Shown piece by piece: positions 18,364 to 26,995 of a stretch of DNA of 64,000 nt. The DNA lies in assembly GCA_902528135.1 (NCBI GenBank), contig CABZRS010000001.1, positions 62,001 through 126,000 on the forward strand, read 5' to 3'. The DNA is from an uncultured Pelagibacteraceae bacterium. Its GTDB lineage: Bacteria > Pseudomonadota > Alphaproteobacteria > Pelagibacterales > Pelagibacteraceae. The notes under the pieces were generated by a model. The model did no database searches. It was not told the origin of the DNA and was given only the letters and a program-made list of their open reading frames with translations. Made by a program: the position numbers and the translations under genes. Each line of letters begins with the position of its first letter. Position 1 is the first letter of the stretch.

Positions 18364-18654
18364 ATGATAGCTATTTTTTATTTAGCTTTACAATTATTAA
18401 AATTATATTCTTATGTAGTAATCGCTAATGTTGTTATAAGCTGGCTAATAGCTTTTAATGTCTTAAATACTTCAAATAGATTTGTTTATTCAATATTAGA
18501 GTTTACTTATAAGCTTACTGATCCAATACTTAATAAAATAAGGGGCTTTTTGCCAAGTCTAGGTGCTTTTGATATATCACCTATCATTCTTCTTTTGTTG
18601 ATCTGGTTTGTAGAAATGTGTATGAAACTCTACATAGCACCACTTATTTTTTAA
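18364..18654 (+). CDS. YggT family membrane protein
   Basis: 96 aa, two membrane helices (about 5-30 and 70-92) flanking the typical segment ANVVISWLIAFNVLN and LTDPILNKIRGFLPSLGAFDISP, which is the YggT repeat. Function uncertain; some members affect osmotic tolerance. Starts at the base following the mscS stop codon, so the two are coupled. A second possible member is at 8782. Confidence 0.88.
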   Translation: MIAIFYLALQLLKLYSYVVIANVVISWLIAFNVLNTSNRFVYSILEFTYKLTDPILNKIRGFLPSLGAFDISPIILLLLIWFVEMCMKLYIAPLIF

Positions 18655-18659
18655 TAATC

Positions 18660-19508
18660 ATGATTTTAATAGACGGAAAAAAACAATCGGCTGAACTTAG
18701 AGAAGAATTAAAAAGAGAAGTAGATGGCCTGAAAGAAAAATATAATAAAGTTCCAGGTCTTACAGTAATCTTAATCGGAGATTTGGCTCCAAGTCAGATT
18801 TATGTAAGAAATAAAGAAAAATCAGCAACGCAAGTTGGTTTAAAATCTGAAGTTATTAAATACCCAGATACCGTAGATGAAAAAACAGTCTTAGATAAAA
18901 TTGAAGAACTTAATGATGATGAAACTGTTTCAGGGATTTTGGTTCAATTGCCGCTACCAAAACATATTAACAAGCAACACGTTATAGAAACTATTTCACC
19001 ACATAAAGATGTTGATGGTTTACACCCTATGAATGTTGGCAATCTTTCATCTGGATACCAAGGTTCAATTCCTTGTACACCTCTTGGATGTTATTATTTA
19101 TTAAAAAAAATAGAACCTAACTTAACAGGAAAAAAAGCTGTAATGATTGGGCGATCAAACTTAAATGGTAAAGCGATGGCACAACTATTACTTCAAGAAG
19201 ATTGCACAGTAACAATTACTCACTCAAAAACTAAAGACCTCCAGCATGAATGTTTAGAGGCAGATGTCATTGTTGCTGCTGTTGGAATTCCTGAACTTAT
19301 AAAAGGTAATTGGGTGAAAAAAGATGCAATTGTTATTGATGTTGGAATAAACAAAACAGAAAATGGTTTAGTAGGTGATGTTGATTTTGAAGAGGTTTCA
19401 AAAGTTGCAAAAGCTTTAACTCCAGTTCCAGGAGGAGTTGGACCAATGACAATTGCTTGTTTGTTAAAAAATACAATTGAGTGTTTCAAAAGAACCTTAA
19501 ACAACTAA
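18660..19508 (+). CDS. folD: Methylenetetrahydrofolate dehydrogenase / methenyltetrahydrofolate cyclohydrolase
   Basis: 282 aa from ATG 18660 (MILIDGKKQSAEL); an in-frame upstream start at 18618 lies inside yggT and is less likely. Motifs: the catalytic Lys segment YVRNKEKSATQVG, LVQLPLPKHI, HKDVDGLHPMNVG, the NADP site IGRSNLNGKAMAQLL and the C-terminal PVPGGVGPMTIA. It links 5,10-methylene-THF to 10-formyl-THF, which PurH (4908) consumes and which one-carbon oxidation in SAR11-type cells relies on. Six bases after yggT and six before the MBL hydrolase gene. Confidence 0.96.
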   Translation: MILIDGKKQSAELREELKREVDGLKEKYNKVPGLTVILIGDLAPSQIYVRNKEKSATQVGLKSEVIKYPDTVDEKTVLDKIEELNDDETVSGILVQLPLPKHINKQHVIETISPHKDVDGLHPMNVGNLSSGYQGSIPCTPLGCYYLLKKIEPNLTGKKAVMIGRSNLNGKAMAQLLLQEDCTVTITHSKTKDLQHECLEADVIVAAVGIPELIKGNWVKKDAIVIDVGINKTENGLVGDVDFEEVSKVAKALTPVPGGVGPMTIACLLKNTIECFKRTLNN

Positions 19509-19514
19509 AGATTA

Positions 19515-20573
19515 TTGCCAAAGTTAACAATTTTAATTGTTATATTTTTTATTTATAATTCTTTTACATTATCTATGGAAAAAACACCTTATCATCATTT
19601 ACCTGACGGTAGTTTTAGAAATCCTGAAGGATCTCCAGAACGAAACTCAAATTTTAAGTGGTCATTTAAAATATTTAATAAGGAAAAGAAAAAGCTTGAT
19701 ATGGCTATTCCCGAAGATCATATTATTGAAAAACAAAAAGTACTTGCAGATTTAGAAAGTCTAAAAAATGACGATTATATTGGCTGGATAGGACATGCAA
19801 CCTTCTTAATTAAGCTCGGAAACACAACAATAATAACTGATCCAGTATTTTCAAAAAATGCAGGACCCTTAATTTTTGGTCCAAAAAGATTTACCAAAAC
19901 TGCCTTAAACTTAAATGAACTTCCTAAAACTGATTTATTTCTTCTGACACATAATCATTACGATCACCAAGATATGAGAACAATAAGAAAATTTCCTTTT
20001 AAAGATGCAAAGGTTCTACTTCCTTTAAGACTTGGCAAATATTTTACAAGAAACAAATATAAAGATGTGAACGAAATGGATTGGTATGAAGATATTAAGA
20101 TTAATGAGGATCTAAAAGTAACATTAGTTCCTGCGGTGCATTGGTCAAAAAGAAGTTTGACAGATACTAACAAAACATTGTGGGGAAATTTTTTAATCCA
20201 ATATAAAAATAAAAAAATACTTTTTGCATGTGATACTGGTGTAGGAAATATTTATAAAGAATTAGGTGAAAAATATGGTCCTATTGACCTAACTTTTATT
20301 AATATTGGTGCTTATAATTTTTATCCATTATCTCCAAATAAAGATAAATCTTCTTATCATACTAATCCTGAAGAGGCTCTAAGCATCGCCAGAGATCTAA
20401 AAAGCAAAAAAGTTTTAGGGATGCATTGGGGAACTTTCGTTTTATCTTTAGAGCCAATAATGGAACCACCAATTAGATTTAAAGATAATGCAGAAAAATA
20501 TGGTTTTAAAAAAGAAGATGCAATTATTTTTAAAATTGGTGAATTTCAGTCTTTAAATAGTTTAGGAATTTAA
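19515..20573 (+). CDS. Exported MBL-fold metallohydrolase (NAPE-PLD/UlaG-like)
   Basis: 352 aa if the TTG at 19515 is the start, which yields a signal-like hydrophobic N-terminus (LTILIVIFFIYNSFTLS); ATG 19575 would remove it. Metal ligands are visible: GHATFLIKLG, the HxHxDH motif as LTHNHYDHQDM, AVHWSKRS, FACDTGVG and the last ligand MHWGTF. The arrangement (HLPDGSFRNPEG at the mature N-terminus, then the lactamase fold) matches proteins resembling NAPE-hydrolysing phospholipase D, so a lipid or phosphodiester substrate in the periplasm or at the outer surface is plausible but unproven. Last gene of the hemC run; converges with a 4-base overlap on the small gene at 20570. Confidence 0.85.
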   Translation: MPKLTILIVIFFIYNSFTLSMEKTPYHHLPDGSFRNPEGSPERNSNFKWSFKIFNKEKKKLDMAIPEDHIIEKQKVLADLESLKNDDYIGWIGHATFLIKLGNTTIITDPVFSKNAGPLIFGPKRFTKTALNLNELPKTDLFLLTHNHYDHQDMRTIRKFPFKDAKVLLPLRLGKYFTRNKYKDVNEMDWYEDIKINEDLKVTLVPAVHWSKRSLTDTNKTLWGNFLIQYKNKKILFACDTGVGNIYKELGEKYGPIDLTFINIGAYNFYPLSPNKDKSSYHTNPEEALSIARDLKSKKVLGMHWGTFVLSLEPIMEPPIRFKDNAEKYGFKKEDAIIFKIGEFQSLNSLGI

Positions 20574-20806
20574 CAACAGCCGCAAGTTTTTTTTGGCTTG
20601 CTCTTTTCTTCTTTTAATAACTCTGCTTCAGCCTTTGCTATTTCTAACTCTTTTGCACTTTCTTCTAGGCTAATTTTTTCTTGTAAAAGTTTGTTTTCAA
20701 AATATGTATAAAGAGATTTAAATCCTAGCTTAGAGGCTTTTTTTTCTTCGTAATTTTTTCTACCTTTTAAATTATCGATTATTTCTAATATTTGTGGGTT
20801 TTGCAT
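20570..20806 (-). CDS. 78-aa coiled-coil protein with C-terminal CGCC tail
   Basis: Contains an N-terminal helix (QNPQILEIIDNLKGRKNYEE) and a charged, Ala/Glu/Lys-rich helix likely to form a coiled coil, and ends KPKKTCGCC. The terminal CxCC could bind metal (copper, zinc or an iron-sulfur centre), which is inference. No family recognised. It stands alone between two genes; the photolyase-like gene lies 41 bases upstream on the same strand. Confidence 0.65.
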   Translation of the reverse strand: MQNPQILEIIDNLKGRKNYEEKKASKLGFKSLYTYFENKLLQEKISLEESAKELEIAKAEAELLKEEKSKPKKTCGCC

Positions 20807-20847
20807 ATCATTTTTATCTCATAAATTAAAAAAATTTCAATTATAAT

Positions 20848-21990
20848 TTATTCAAGGTTTTCAACTATTTTAGGAATATATTTTTTAAAGTTAAAAAAAC
20901 CTTTGTTACAAAACTTCCATGAATTTTGATCTAATTTTCTATAAAGAAACTCAATATTTTTTTGTGAGTTTTGATTTATGTAATCTAAATTTTCTCCAAC
21001 AGTTGGATAAAGGCAGTAACAATTTTCCAAGTTTTTAATTTCGTTTATATCAATAATTTCGCAATTAATTGATTTTTCCACTAACCTTTTCTTTTGTTCC
21101 TCAATTAAACTAGCCTTAAAATTCATTACATTTTCACTGAGCTTAATATTTCTATTTTCATTTTTATTTTTAACAAGAAGAATTTTTTTGAATTTTTGAA
21201 TTGCAAAGTCAGTAATTTCAAATGCTAAGTTATTTTCAAAAACTAGCAAGTTTTTCTCTTCAATATTTATCGGATTTTCAAAAGTTTTATGAAGTATAGT
21301 ATAATTTTTATCACTTATTATTGGGGGTGCATTTTCGTTAAGTTTTGTATTTTCAAATCTATTATTTGTAAATTTTTTAATATTCCACTCACTGGCAAGA
21401 TAATGTTTTCCTTGAGTTTGAATACCTGCTACCCAACGCCAACCTAAAGTATTTGATGCAGTATCACCATCATACAAATGTTTCATAAAAAATTCTGCAC
21501 CAAGTTGCCAAGGTAATTCTAGTGTAAATATCCAAATGCTTGCAAACCACATCCTTGTATGGTTATGCAAATAATTAAAGGTCTTTAATTCATTTACCCA
21601 TTCATTAAAGCATTCAATTTTAGTTTTACCTTTAATTGCATTTAAATAATCTCCATTATCTTTAAATTCCTCTTTTATTATTTTTAAATCTAATAAATAG
21701 TCATCCCATACTCCAGATCGAAGTTCCATCCATCCTTTCCAATAAGTTCTCCATAGAACTTCTTGAATAAATTTTTCATTTTTTGAAAAAGAAAATTTAT
21801 CTAGTGATTTTCTTATCACCTCCTTTTCATTAATCACCCCATGTGTTATGTAAGGTGATAAGCAAGATGTATTAGATCTTTTGTCAGGACCAAAGTCAAA
21901 ATTTCTTAGTTTTGAATAATCCTCTAAATTTTTTTCAATGAAGATATTGAGATTTTCAATAGCTGTTTGTCTTGTTGGTTTTAAATTCAT
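20848..21990 (-). CDS. Photolyase/cryptochrome-like FAD-binding protein with rearranged domains
   Basis: 380 aa from ATG 21990 (MNLKPTRQTA); a start at 22053 would add 21 poorly conserved residues. The first about 235 residues match the FAD-binding helical domain of photolyases: RSNTSCLSPYITHGVI, EVLWRTYWKGWMEL, FNYLHNHTRMWFASIWI and GDTASNTLGWRWVAGIQTQG. The N-terminal antenna (alpha/beta) domain that normally precedes it is absent. Instead residues about 245-380 form an alpha/beta-looking segment (LLVFENNLAFEI, ILLVKNK, CYCLYPTVGENLDYI), which may be the Rossmann-like domain moved to the C-terminus. DNA repair or light sensing is therefore likely but not certain. Between argG and the CGCC protein on the same strand. 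Confidence 0.8.
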   Translation of the reverse strand: MNLKPTRQTAIENLNIFIEKNLEDYSKLRNFDFGPDKRSNTSCLSPYITHGVINEKEVIRKSLDKFSFSKNEKFIQEVLWRTYWKGWMELRSGVWDDYLLDLKIIKEEFKDNGDYLNAIKGKTKIECFNEWVNELKTFNYLHNHTRMWFASIWIFTLELPWQLGAEFFMKHLYDGDTASNTLGWRWVAGIQTQGKHYLASEWNIKKFTNNRFENTKLNENAPPIISDKNYTILHKTFENPINIEEKNLLVFENNLAFEITDFAIQKFKKILLVKNKNENRNIKLSENVMNFKASLIEEQKKRLVEKSINCEIIDINEIKNLENCYCLYPTVGENLDYINQNSQKNIEFLYRKLDQNSWKFCNKGFFNFKKYIPKIVENLE

Positions 21991-22090
21991 AATTTTAAAT
22001 TTTATTTTTAATAATTTAAATTTGAAAAATGTAAAGAGCTCAAAAAAACCCAACTGGAGTCTTTTATCATTGGAAAATAATTTCTTTATT

Positions 22091-23275
22091 TTATCTTAAT
22101 TTTTTCTTATGAAAATTAATAAATCTTTCAACGTTTGATTTATTGAAAGTTTTATTTTCCTCAAAAGAGACTTTTTTCATAGAGTAAGCATTACTTGAAG
22201 TTTGTCTGGATTGAATTGTAATATTACCTTTATAAAGTTTTAGTTTAATTGATCCATTCACTTTGTTTCTTTTTAGATCGACTATTTTTTGAAGTTTAAA
22301 TCTTTCCTTAGAATACCAATAACCATTATAAACAAGTTCTGCATACCTTGGCATAACCTTGTCTTTTTTATGCATTGTATCTTTATCAAGAGTTACAGAT
22401 TCTATTGCCCTGTGTGCCACAAGCAATAATGTTCCTCCTGGAGTTTCATAAACTCCTCTCGATTTTATTCCAATGAATCTATTTTCAACTAAATCTACTC
22501 TCCCTATTCCATTTTTACCGGCTAATTCATTGAGTTTATCCAAAACTTTTGCAGGTGATAATTTTTTTCCATTCAAACCAACTGGGTCGCCGTTCTTATA
22601 ATTAATTGTTATAAAACTTGCTTTATTTGGGGCTTTTTCAGGGGAAGTTGTTCTTTGAAATATAAATTCAGGTGCAGAATTTTTTGGATTTTCTAAAACT
22701 TTACCCTCCGTTGAAGTATGGAATAAATTATCATCCACTGAGAATGGTGGCGCTCCCTTTTTATCTTTAGGTATTGGTATTCCATGTTTTTTTGCATAAT
22801 TAATGAGATCTGTTCTTGATTTTAATTTCCAAATCCTCCAAGGAGCTATTATTTTAATTTTAGGACCAAAGTAATGATAACCTAGTTCAAATCTCACTTG
22901 ATCATTTCCTTTTCCTGTTGAACCATGTGAGACAGCATAAGCATTAAATTTTTTAGCCACTCTAATTTGATCTTTTGCAATTAGTGGTCTCGCAATTGAT
23001 GTTCCTAATAAATAAACACCTTCATAGAGAGCATGACCTCTTATCATTGGATAGACATAATCTTTAACAAAAATATTTTTTAGATCTTGGATGATAACTT
23101 TTTTTACACCTAATTTTTTTGCATTCTTTGTAATTTTTTTTCTATCCATCTCTTGCCCAACATCAGCTGTATAGGCTATTACTTCAGCATCATAATTTTC
23201 TTGAAGCCATTTAAGAATGATAGACGTATCCAAACCACCTGAATAGGCGAGCACAATCCTCTTTTGCTTTTTCAT
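22091..23275 (-). CDS. argG: Argininosuccinate synthase
   Basis: 394 aa, full length. PP-loop ATPase motif AYSGGLDTSIILKWL, then ADVGQEM, HGSTGKGNDQVRFE, WRIWKLKSRTDLI, and LVENRFIGIKSRGVYETPGG. It condenses citrulline and aspartate to argininosuccinate in arginine synthesis. Its ATG directly abuts the stop of the IalB-like gene upstream, so the run aldo/keto reductase - ialB-like - argG is likely one transcript. argH is not in this window. Confidence 0.97.
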   Translation of the reverse strand: MKKQKRIVLAYSGGLDTSIILKWLQENYDAEVIAYTADVGQEMDRKKITKNAKKLGVKKVIIQDLKNIFVKDYVYPMIRGHALYEGVYLLGTSIARPLIAKDQIRVAKKFNAYAVSHGSTGKGNDQVRFELGYHYFGPKIKIIAPWRIWKLKSRTDLINYAKKHGIPIPKDKKGAPPFSVDDNLFHTSTEGKVLENPKNSAPEFIFQRTTSPEKAPNKASFITINYKNGDPVGLNGKKLSPAKVLDKLNELAGKNGIGRVDLVENRFIGIKSRGVYETPGGTLLLVAHRAIESVTLDKDTMHKKDKVMPRYAELVYNGYWYSKERFKLQKIVDLKRNKVNGSIKLKLYKGNITIQSRQTSSNAYSMKKVSFEENKTFNKSNVERFINFHKKKLR

Positions 23276-23788
23276 TTAAGTGCAGCTTTTTTTTGCAGCG
23301 TTATAAGCTTTTGTAAAACCCATTAAAGAATAGTCATCAGTAGTTTGAGTACCACTTTGTTTATAAGCAGTTATCATTAGTCTAGATGCCTTTTTCATTC
23401 TTTTAATTATTTTTTGTTCTGTTTTTCCACTAGAAATCCAAGCAAATTTATTTTGTGGTAAATCAAACTCAAATTTAGACTTGCCTGATGTGGCTAAAAT
23501 TGCATTTTGTGGATTAAAATCGTAACCAGATGTTATGCTCACCTCATCTGAAATTTTGTCTTCAGGTCTAAATGAAACAAATAATCTAGCTTCTCTATTG
23601 CTTGCTTTAGGAGATTGTCTAACTGGAACCGAATAGGCAAAACAGATTTTTCCAGTTTCATTAAAAACTGCAACTGCGTTCCAATCTTTAAATGTACCTA
23701 ATTTTGTTAAATCTTCAGACTGAGCAAAGGATATTGAAAATACTGATAATATTAGTGTTTTTAAAAATATTCTTTTAATTATGGACAT
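23276..23788 (-). CDS. Invasion-associated locus B (IalB) family periplasmic protein
   Basis: 170 aa with a clear signal peptide (FLKTLILSVFSISFAQS, cut before EDLTKL). The mature part has LGTFKDWNAVAVFNE, ICFAYSVPVRQ, LFVSFRPEDKISDEVSITSGY and a C-terminal SLMGFTKAY...KKSC, the typical IalB pattern with two cysteines likely to pair. The family name comes from Bartonella; in free-living alphaproteobacteria its role is unknown. Overlaps the aldo/keto reductase gene by 10 bases and abuts argG. Confidence 0.85.
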   Translation of the reverse strand: MSIIKRIFLKTLILSVFSISFAQSEDLTKLGTFKDWNAVAVFNETGKICFAYSVPVRQSPKASNREARLFVSFRPEDKISDEVSITSGYDFNPQNAILATSGKSKFEFDLPQNKFAWISSGKTEQKIIKRMKKASRLMITAYKQSGTQTTDDYSLMGFTKAYNAAKKSCT

Positions 23789-24813
23789 GGATTAGGATAT
23801 TTTTTTTGTACATTATTTATTTCTTTTATTACTTCACTATCAAGATTCACTTTTACACTTTCTACGTTAGTTTTCAACTGCTCCATAGTTGTTGCTCCAA
23901 TAATTACACTAGTCATAAAGTCTTGAACTTCACAGAATTTTATCGACATTTGACTCATATCAAGATCAAATTTTTGACTAATTTTGTAATATTCCTCAAC
24001 AGCCTCTTCCATGTTTGGTTTTCTATACCTTGTCCAAAAATCAAAATCTCTTTCCATCCTTGATCCTTTTGGAAATTGTTTATTTCTATATTTACCTGTT
24101 AAATAACCACTGGCTAAAGGTGAATATGATAAACACCCTATATTTTCTCTGATAGATACTTCTGCTAAACCAACTTCATAAGACCTATTTAATAAACTGT
24201 ATGGATTTTGAATTGACATCATTCTTGGTAAATCTTTATCTCGAGAAAGTTGAAGATAATTCATAACTCCCCATGGGGTTTCATTTGACAAACCAACATA
24301 CCTAATTTTGCCCTCCTCAATAAATTTTTTTAAGTTTTCAAGAACATCTTCAAATTTATTCCAGTCATTTTCTTTGTGTTCATAGCCCAATCTTCCAAAG
24401 TTATTTACGTTTCTTTCAGGCCAATGCAATTGATAAAGATCAATATAATCGGTTTTTAATCTTTTTAGACTTCCATGGAGTGCATCCTCTAAGTTTTTGC
24501 CTGTAAAACTATTTTCTCCATTTCTCATATATTTTCTACTAGGACCACCCACTTTGGACGCCAGTATTACGTCTTTTCTTTTTTTTGTTTTTTCAAACCA
24601 ATTACCAATAATCGTTTCGGTATAACCATATGTTTCAGCTTTTGGTGGAACTGCATAAAGTTCAGCTGTATCCCAAAAATTTACTCCACTATCTAAAGAG
24701 TAATCCATTTGTTCAAATGCCTCATTTTGGGTATTTTGTTCACCCCAAGTCATTGTCCCAAGACAAATTGTACTCACATTTAGGTCTGTATTTCCTAGTT
24801 TTTTATAATTCAT
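23779..24813 (-). CDS. Aldo/keto reductase
   Basis: 344 aa, (beta/alpha)8 NADPH-dependent reductase. The catalytic tetrad is visible: Asp and Tyr in VNFWDTAELYAVP, Lys in VILASKVGG and His in YQLHWPER; the NADP-binding end IIGATTMEQLKTNVES is intact. The start YKKLGNTDLNVSTICLGTMTWGEQN (quoted in part: LGNTDLNVSTICLG) is typical of the Tas/YhdN-like branch. Substrate unknown; such enzymes reduce aldehydes and ketones broadly. Overlaps the ialB-like gene by 10 bases; divergent from the Bax-inhibitor-1 gene. Confidence 0.93.
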   Translation of the reverse strand: MNYKKLGNTDLNVSTICLGTMTWGEQNTQNEAFEQMDYSLDSGVNFWDTAELYAVPPKAETYGYTETIIGNWFEKTKKRKDVILASKVGGPSRKYMRNGENSFTGKNLEDALHGSLKRLKTDYIDLYQLHWPERNVNNFGRLGYEHKENDWNKFEDVLENLKKFIEEGKIRYVGLSNETPWGVMNYLQLSRDKDLPRMMSIQNPYSLLNRSYEVGLAEVSIRENIGCLSYSPLASGYLTGKYRNKQFPKGSRMERDFDFWTRYRKPNMEEAVEEYYKISQKFDLDMSQMSIKFCEVQDFMTSVIIGATTMEQLKTNVESVKVNLDSEVIKEINNVQKKYPNPCP

Positions 24814-24848
24814 ACTAATGTAGTATTTGTTACATTTATTTTGACGAC

Positions 24849-24877
24849 TTGAAAATCTTAAAAAAAAATCTTATATA
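24849..24877 (+). promoter_or_regulatory. Candidate sigma-70 promoter for a leaderless Bax-inhibitor-1 mRNA
   Basis: TTGAAA at 24849-24854, a 17-base spacer, TATATA at 24872-24877. Transcription would begin about 7 bases later, at or next to the A of the ATG at 24884. No ribosome-binding site lies before that ATG (ataaataat), so a leaderless transcript is suggested. Confidence 0.45.
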
Positions 24878-24883
24878 AATAAT

Positions 24884-25642
24884 ATGGAATTCAATAAAGA
24901 TAATATTTTAAATAAAGCATCAACGACCAAACAAACTATTGTTATGGATGAAGGCTTAAGAGCCTACATGCTTAAAGTTTACAACTATATGGCAACCGGT
25001 GTTTTGCTTACTGGAATAATCGCACTTTTATCATTTAAAATGTCTGTAGTGACAGATCCAAATGGAGCAATTGTTGGATTAACAGAATTTGGAAATGCAA
25101 TTTATTTATCAGGTTTAAAATGGATTGTAATGTTAGCCCCATTAGGAATCGTTTTTTATATGAGTTTTGGAATTAATAAAATGAGTGCTTCAAGAGCTCA
25201 AACGACTTTCTGGGTATTTGCTGCATTAATGGGATTATCTCTTTCTTCAATATTACTAGTTTACACAGGTTTAAGTGTAACAAGAGTATTCTTTATTTCT
25301 TCAGCAACATTTGGTGCAATGAGTATTTATGGTTATACAACAAAAAGAGATTTAACTAAGATGGGATCTTTTTTGATGATGGGTTTAATAGGAATTATAA
25401 TTGCATCAGTGGTAAATATATTCCTCAAATCATCAATGATGTATTTTGCAATATCAATAATAGGTGTTTTAGTATTTGTTGGCTTAACGGCATACGATAC
25501 ACAAAAAATTAAAAACATGTATGCTGCCTCTGACAGCGGTGAGTTAATGGGTAAAAAAGCTGTTATGGGAGCACTAACTTTATATTTAGATTTTATAAAT
25601 TTATTTATAATGCTTTTAAGATTATTCGGTCAAAGAAGATAA
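24884..25642 (+). CDS. Bax inhibitor-1/YccA family membrane protein
   Basis: 252 aa with seven hydrophobic segments. MDEGLRAYMLKVYNYMATGVLLTG at the first helix (quoted here as LRAYMLKVYNYMATG), GAMSIYGYTTKRDLTKMGSFL in the middle, and the C-terminal LTAYDTQKIKNMY with YLDFINLFIMLLRLFG are diagnostic of the BI-1 (YbhL/YccA) family. Members form pH-sensitive Ca2+ leak channels or interact with the FtsH protease, depending on the homologue. The gene stands alone, between the divergent aldo/keto reductase and the convergent DUF2794 gene. Confidence 0.94.
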   Translation: MEFNKDNILNKASTTKQTIVMDEGLRAYMLKVYNYMATGVLLTGIIALLSFKMSVVTDPNGAIVGLTEFGNAIYLSGLKWIVMLAPLGIVFYMSFGINKMSASRAQTTFWVFAALMGLSLSSILLVYTGLSVTRVFFISSATFGAMSIYGYTTKRDLTKMGSFLMMGLIGIIIASVVNIFLKSSMMYFAISIIGVLVFVGLTAYDTQKIKNMYAASDSGELMGKKAVMGALTLYLDFINLFIMLLRLFGQRR

Positions 25643-25645
25643 AAG

Positions 25646-25984
25646 CTAAATTTTTTTCCAATCAACTTTATTCAAGAGTATCTTAAGATCGTACGAATTT
25701 TTTAGTATTTTACCGTTAGTATCTGTAATTAAATATTTAAGATTTTTGTTTGAAGGCTTAAAATTTTTACAAATTTTATATATAGCTTTTTCAGCAGCAT
25801 TTTTAAAAACACTAAAACTTACTTGCTTTCCCGAAATAGAAAGACCATAGTCTTTCCAATTGCCCGAGGAAACCATTTTTGCATAAAGATCTAAAATAAT
25901 TTTTAATTCAGTTCTCTCAAAAAAAAGTTTTTTATCTTCATCTTTATTCGTATTATTTACTACTAATTTTAAATTTCTATTCAC
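25646..25984 (-). CDS. DUF2794 family protein
   Basis: 112 aa. FFERTELKIILDLYAKMVSSGNWKDYGLS and AIYKICKN with LKYLITDTNGKIL (quoted in parts) match the small alphaproteobacterial DUF2794 family, which has no known function. Soluble, no signal peptide. Overlaps the end of yciB by 8 bases and is surely co-transcribed with it. Converges on the Bax-inhibitor-1 gene with a 3-base gap. Confidence 0.85.
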   Translation of the reverse strand: MNRNLKLVVNNTNKDEDKKLFFERTELKIILDLYAKMVSSGNWKDYGLSISGKQVSFSVFKNAAEKAIYKICKNFKPSNKNLKYLITDTNGKILKNSYDLKILLNKVDWKKI

Positions 25985-26561
25985 TCAGTTTGTATTTGTT
26001 TATTAAACCTATTTGAAAAGCTGTAAAAATAAAGGTTATTGGCAACATTCCCCAAACTTTAAAGTTAACCCAAAATTCTTCTGATTGTGTTCTCCAAATT
26101 ATTTCGTTTAAAATCGCTAATCCAAAAAAGAAGTATGTCCATCTTTTATTTAAAATCTCCCACCCTTCATCACTTAGGGGCATAGATTTTCCAAGTAATT
26201 TTTTTAAAACTGGTTCATTTGTAAAGTATTTGCCAAACATTAATGCAAGACCAAACAAAATATTAATTATTGTTGGCTTCATGTAAATAAATATAGGATC
26301 ATCAAAATAAATTGTTAAACCACCAAACAATGTAATCAATATTCCGCTTATTAATGGTACCTTTGGAACTGTTTTTTCAACAATCCACATAACTAAAACT
26401 GCAATTATTGTTGCAACTATAAGTGGAGGTATTGCAACAATTAAATTTTTATCATTGTTATAATAAAAATAAAAAAATATTACTAAAGGCCCTAAATCAG
26501 TTACAAATTTTAAAATAGATTTATTCACTGCTACATAATAGCAGAATAATAAAACATTCAC
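25977..26561 (-). CDS. YciB/IspZ inner-membrane septation protein
   Basis: 194 aa from ATG 26561; the conserved part begins at NKSILKFVTDLGPLVIFF, so a GTG at 26528 is an equally good start and would give 183 aa. Five to six membrane helices, with GKSMPLSDEGWEILNKRWTYFF (quoted in part: LSDEGWEILNKRW) and NEIIWRTQSEEFWVNFKVWG as family marks. YciB/IspZ is needed for normal cell-envelope synthesis and septation in several bacteria. Divergent from hspQ, 44 bases apart; overlaps DUF2794. Confidence 0.92.
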   Translation of the reverse strand: MNVLLFCYYVAVNKSILKFVTDLGPLVIFFYFYYNNDKNLIVAIPPLIVATIIAVLVMWIVEKTVPKVPLISGILITLFGGLTIYFDDPIFIYMKPTIINILFGLALMFGKYFTNEPVLKKLLGKSMPLSDEGWEILNKRWTYFFFGLAILNEIIWRTQSEEFWVNFKVWGMLPITFIFTAFQIGLINKYKLSE

Positions 26562-26605
26562 ATTTTTTTTATTGATTTTTAATTTTAAATATCCATATTT
26601 AAAAT

Positions 26606-26926
26606 GTGAGTGTTCAAAAAGGAAAATTTTCTATTGGAGACGTTGTAAAACATAAGCACTTCGACTTTAGAGGTGTAATTTATGATGTTGATTTTGAGTT
26701 TAATAATTCTGAGGAATGGTATCAATCTATACCAAAAAACGTAAGACCTAGAAAAGATCAACCATTCTACCATTTGTTAGCTGAAAATGACGAAATCACT
26801 TATGAAGCTTACGTTTCTGAGCAAAATTTATTAGTTGATGATTCTGATGAACCAATTAAACACCCTCTAATCAACGAGATATTTTCAGGGAAAAAAGGCT
26901 CTGGTTACTTTAAGCCTTCTAATTAA
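26606..26926 (+). CDS. hspQ: Heat shock protein HspQ (hemimethylated DNA-binding YccV-like)
   Basis: 106 aa starting with GTG at 26606. The YccV-like fold is complete: KFSIGDVVKHKHFDFRGVIYDVD, then EEWYQSIPKNVRPRKDQPFYHLLAE (quoted in part: RPRKDQPFYHLLAE), YVSEQNLLVDD and HPLINEIF. In E. coli HspQ regulates DnaA stability and acts as a Lon specificity factor. The gene stands alone, divergent from yciB. Confidence 0.93.
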   Translation: MSVQKGKFSIGDVVKHKHFDFRGVIYDVDFEFNNSEEWYQSIPKNVRPRKDQPFYHLLAENDEITYEAYVSEQNLLVDDSDEPIKHPLINEIFSGKKGSGYFKPSN

Positions 26927-26995
26927 TCTAATTTACATTATTTAAACACATTTAGTGCAAACCTTCGTCATAGATTATGTCTAAAATAAATTATA

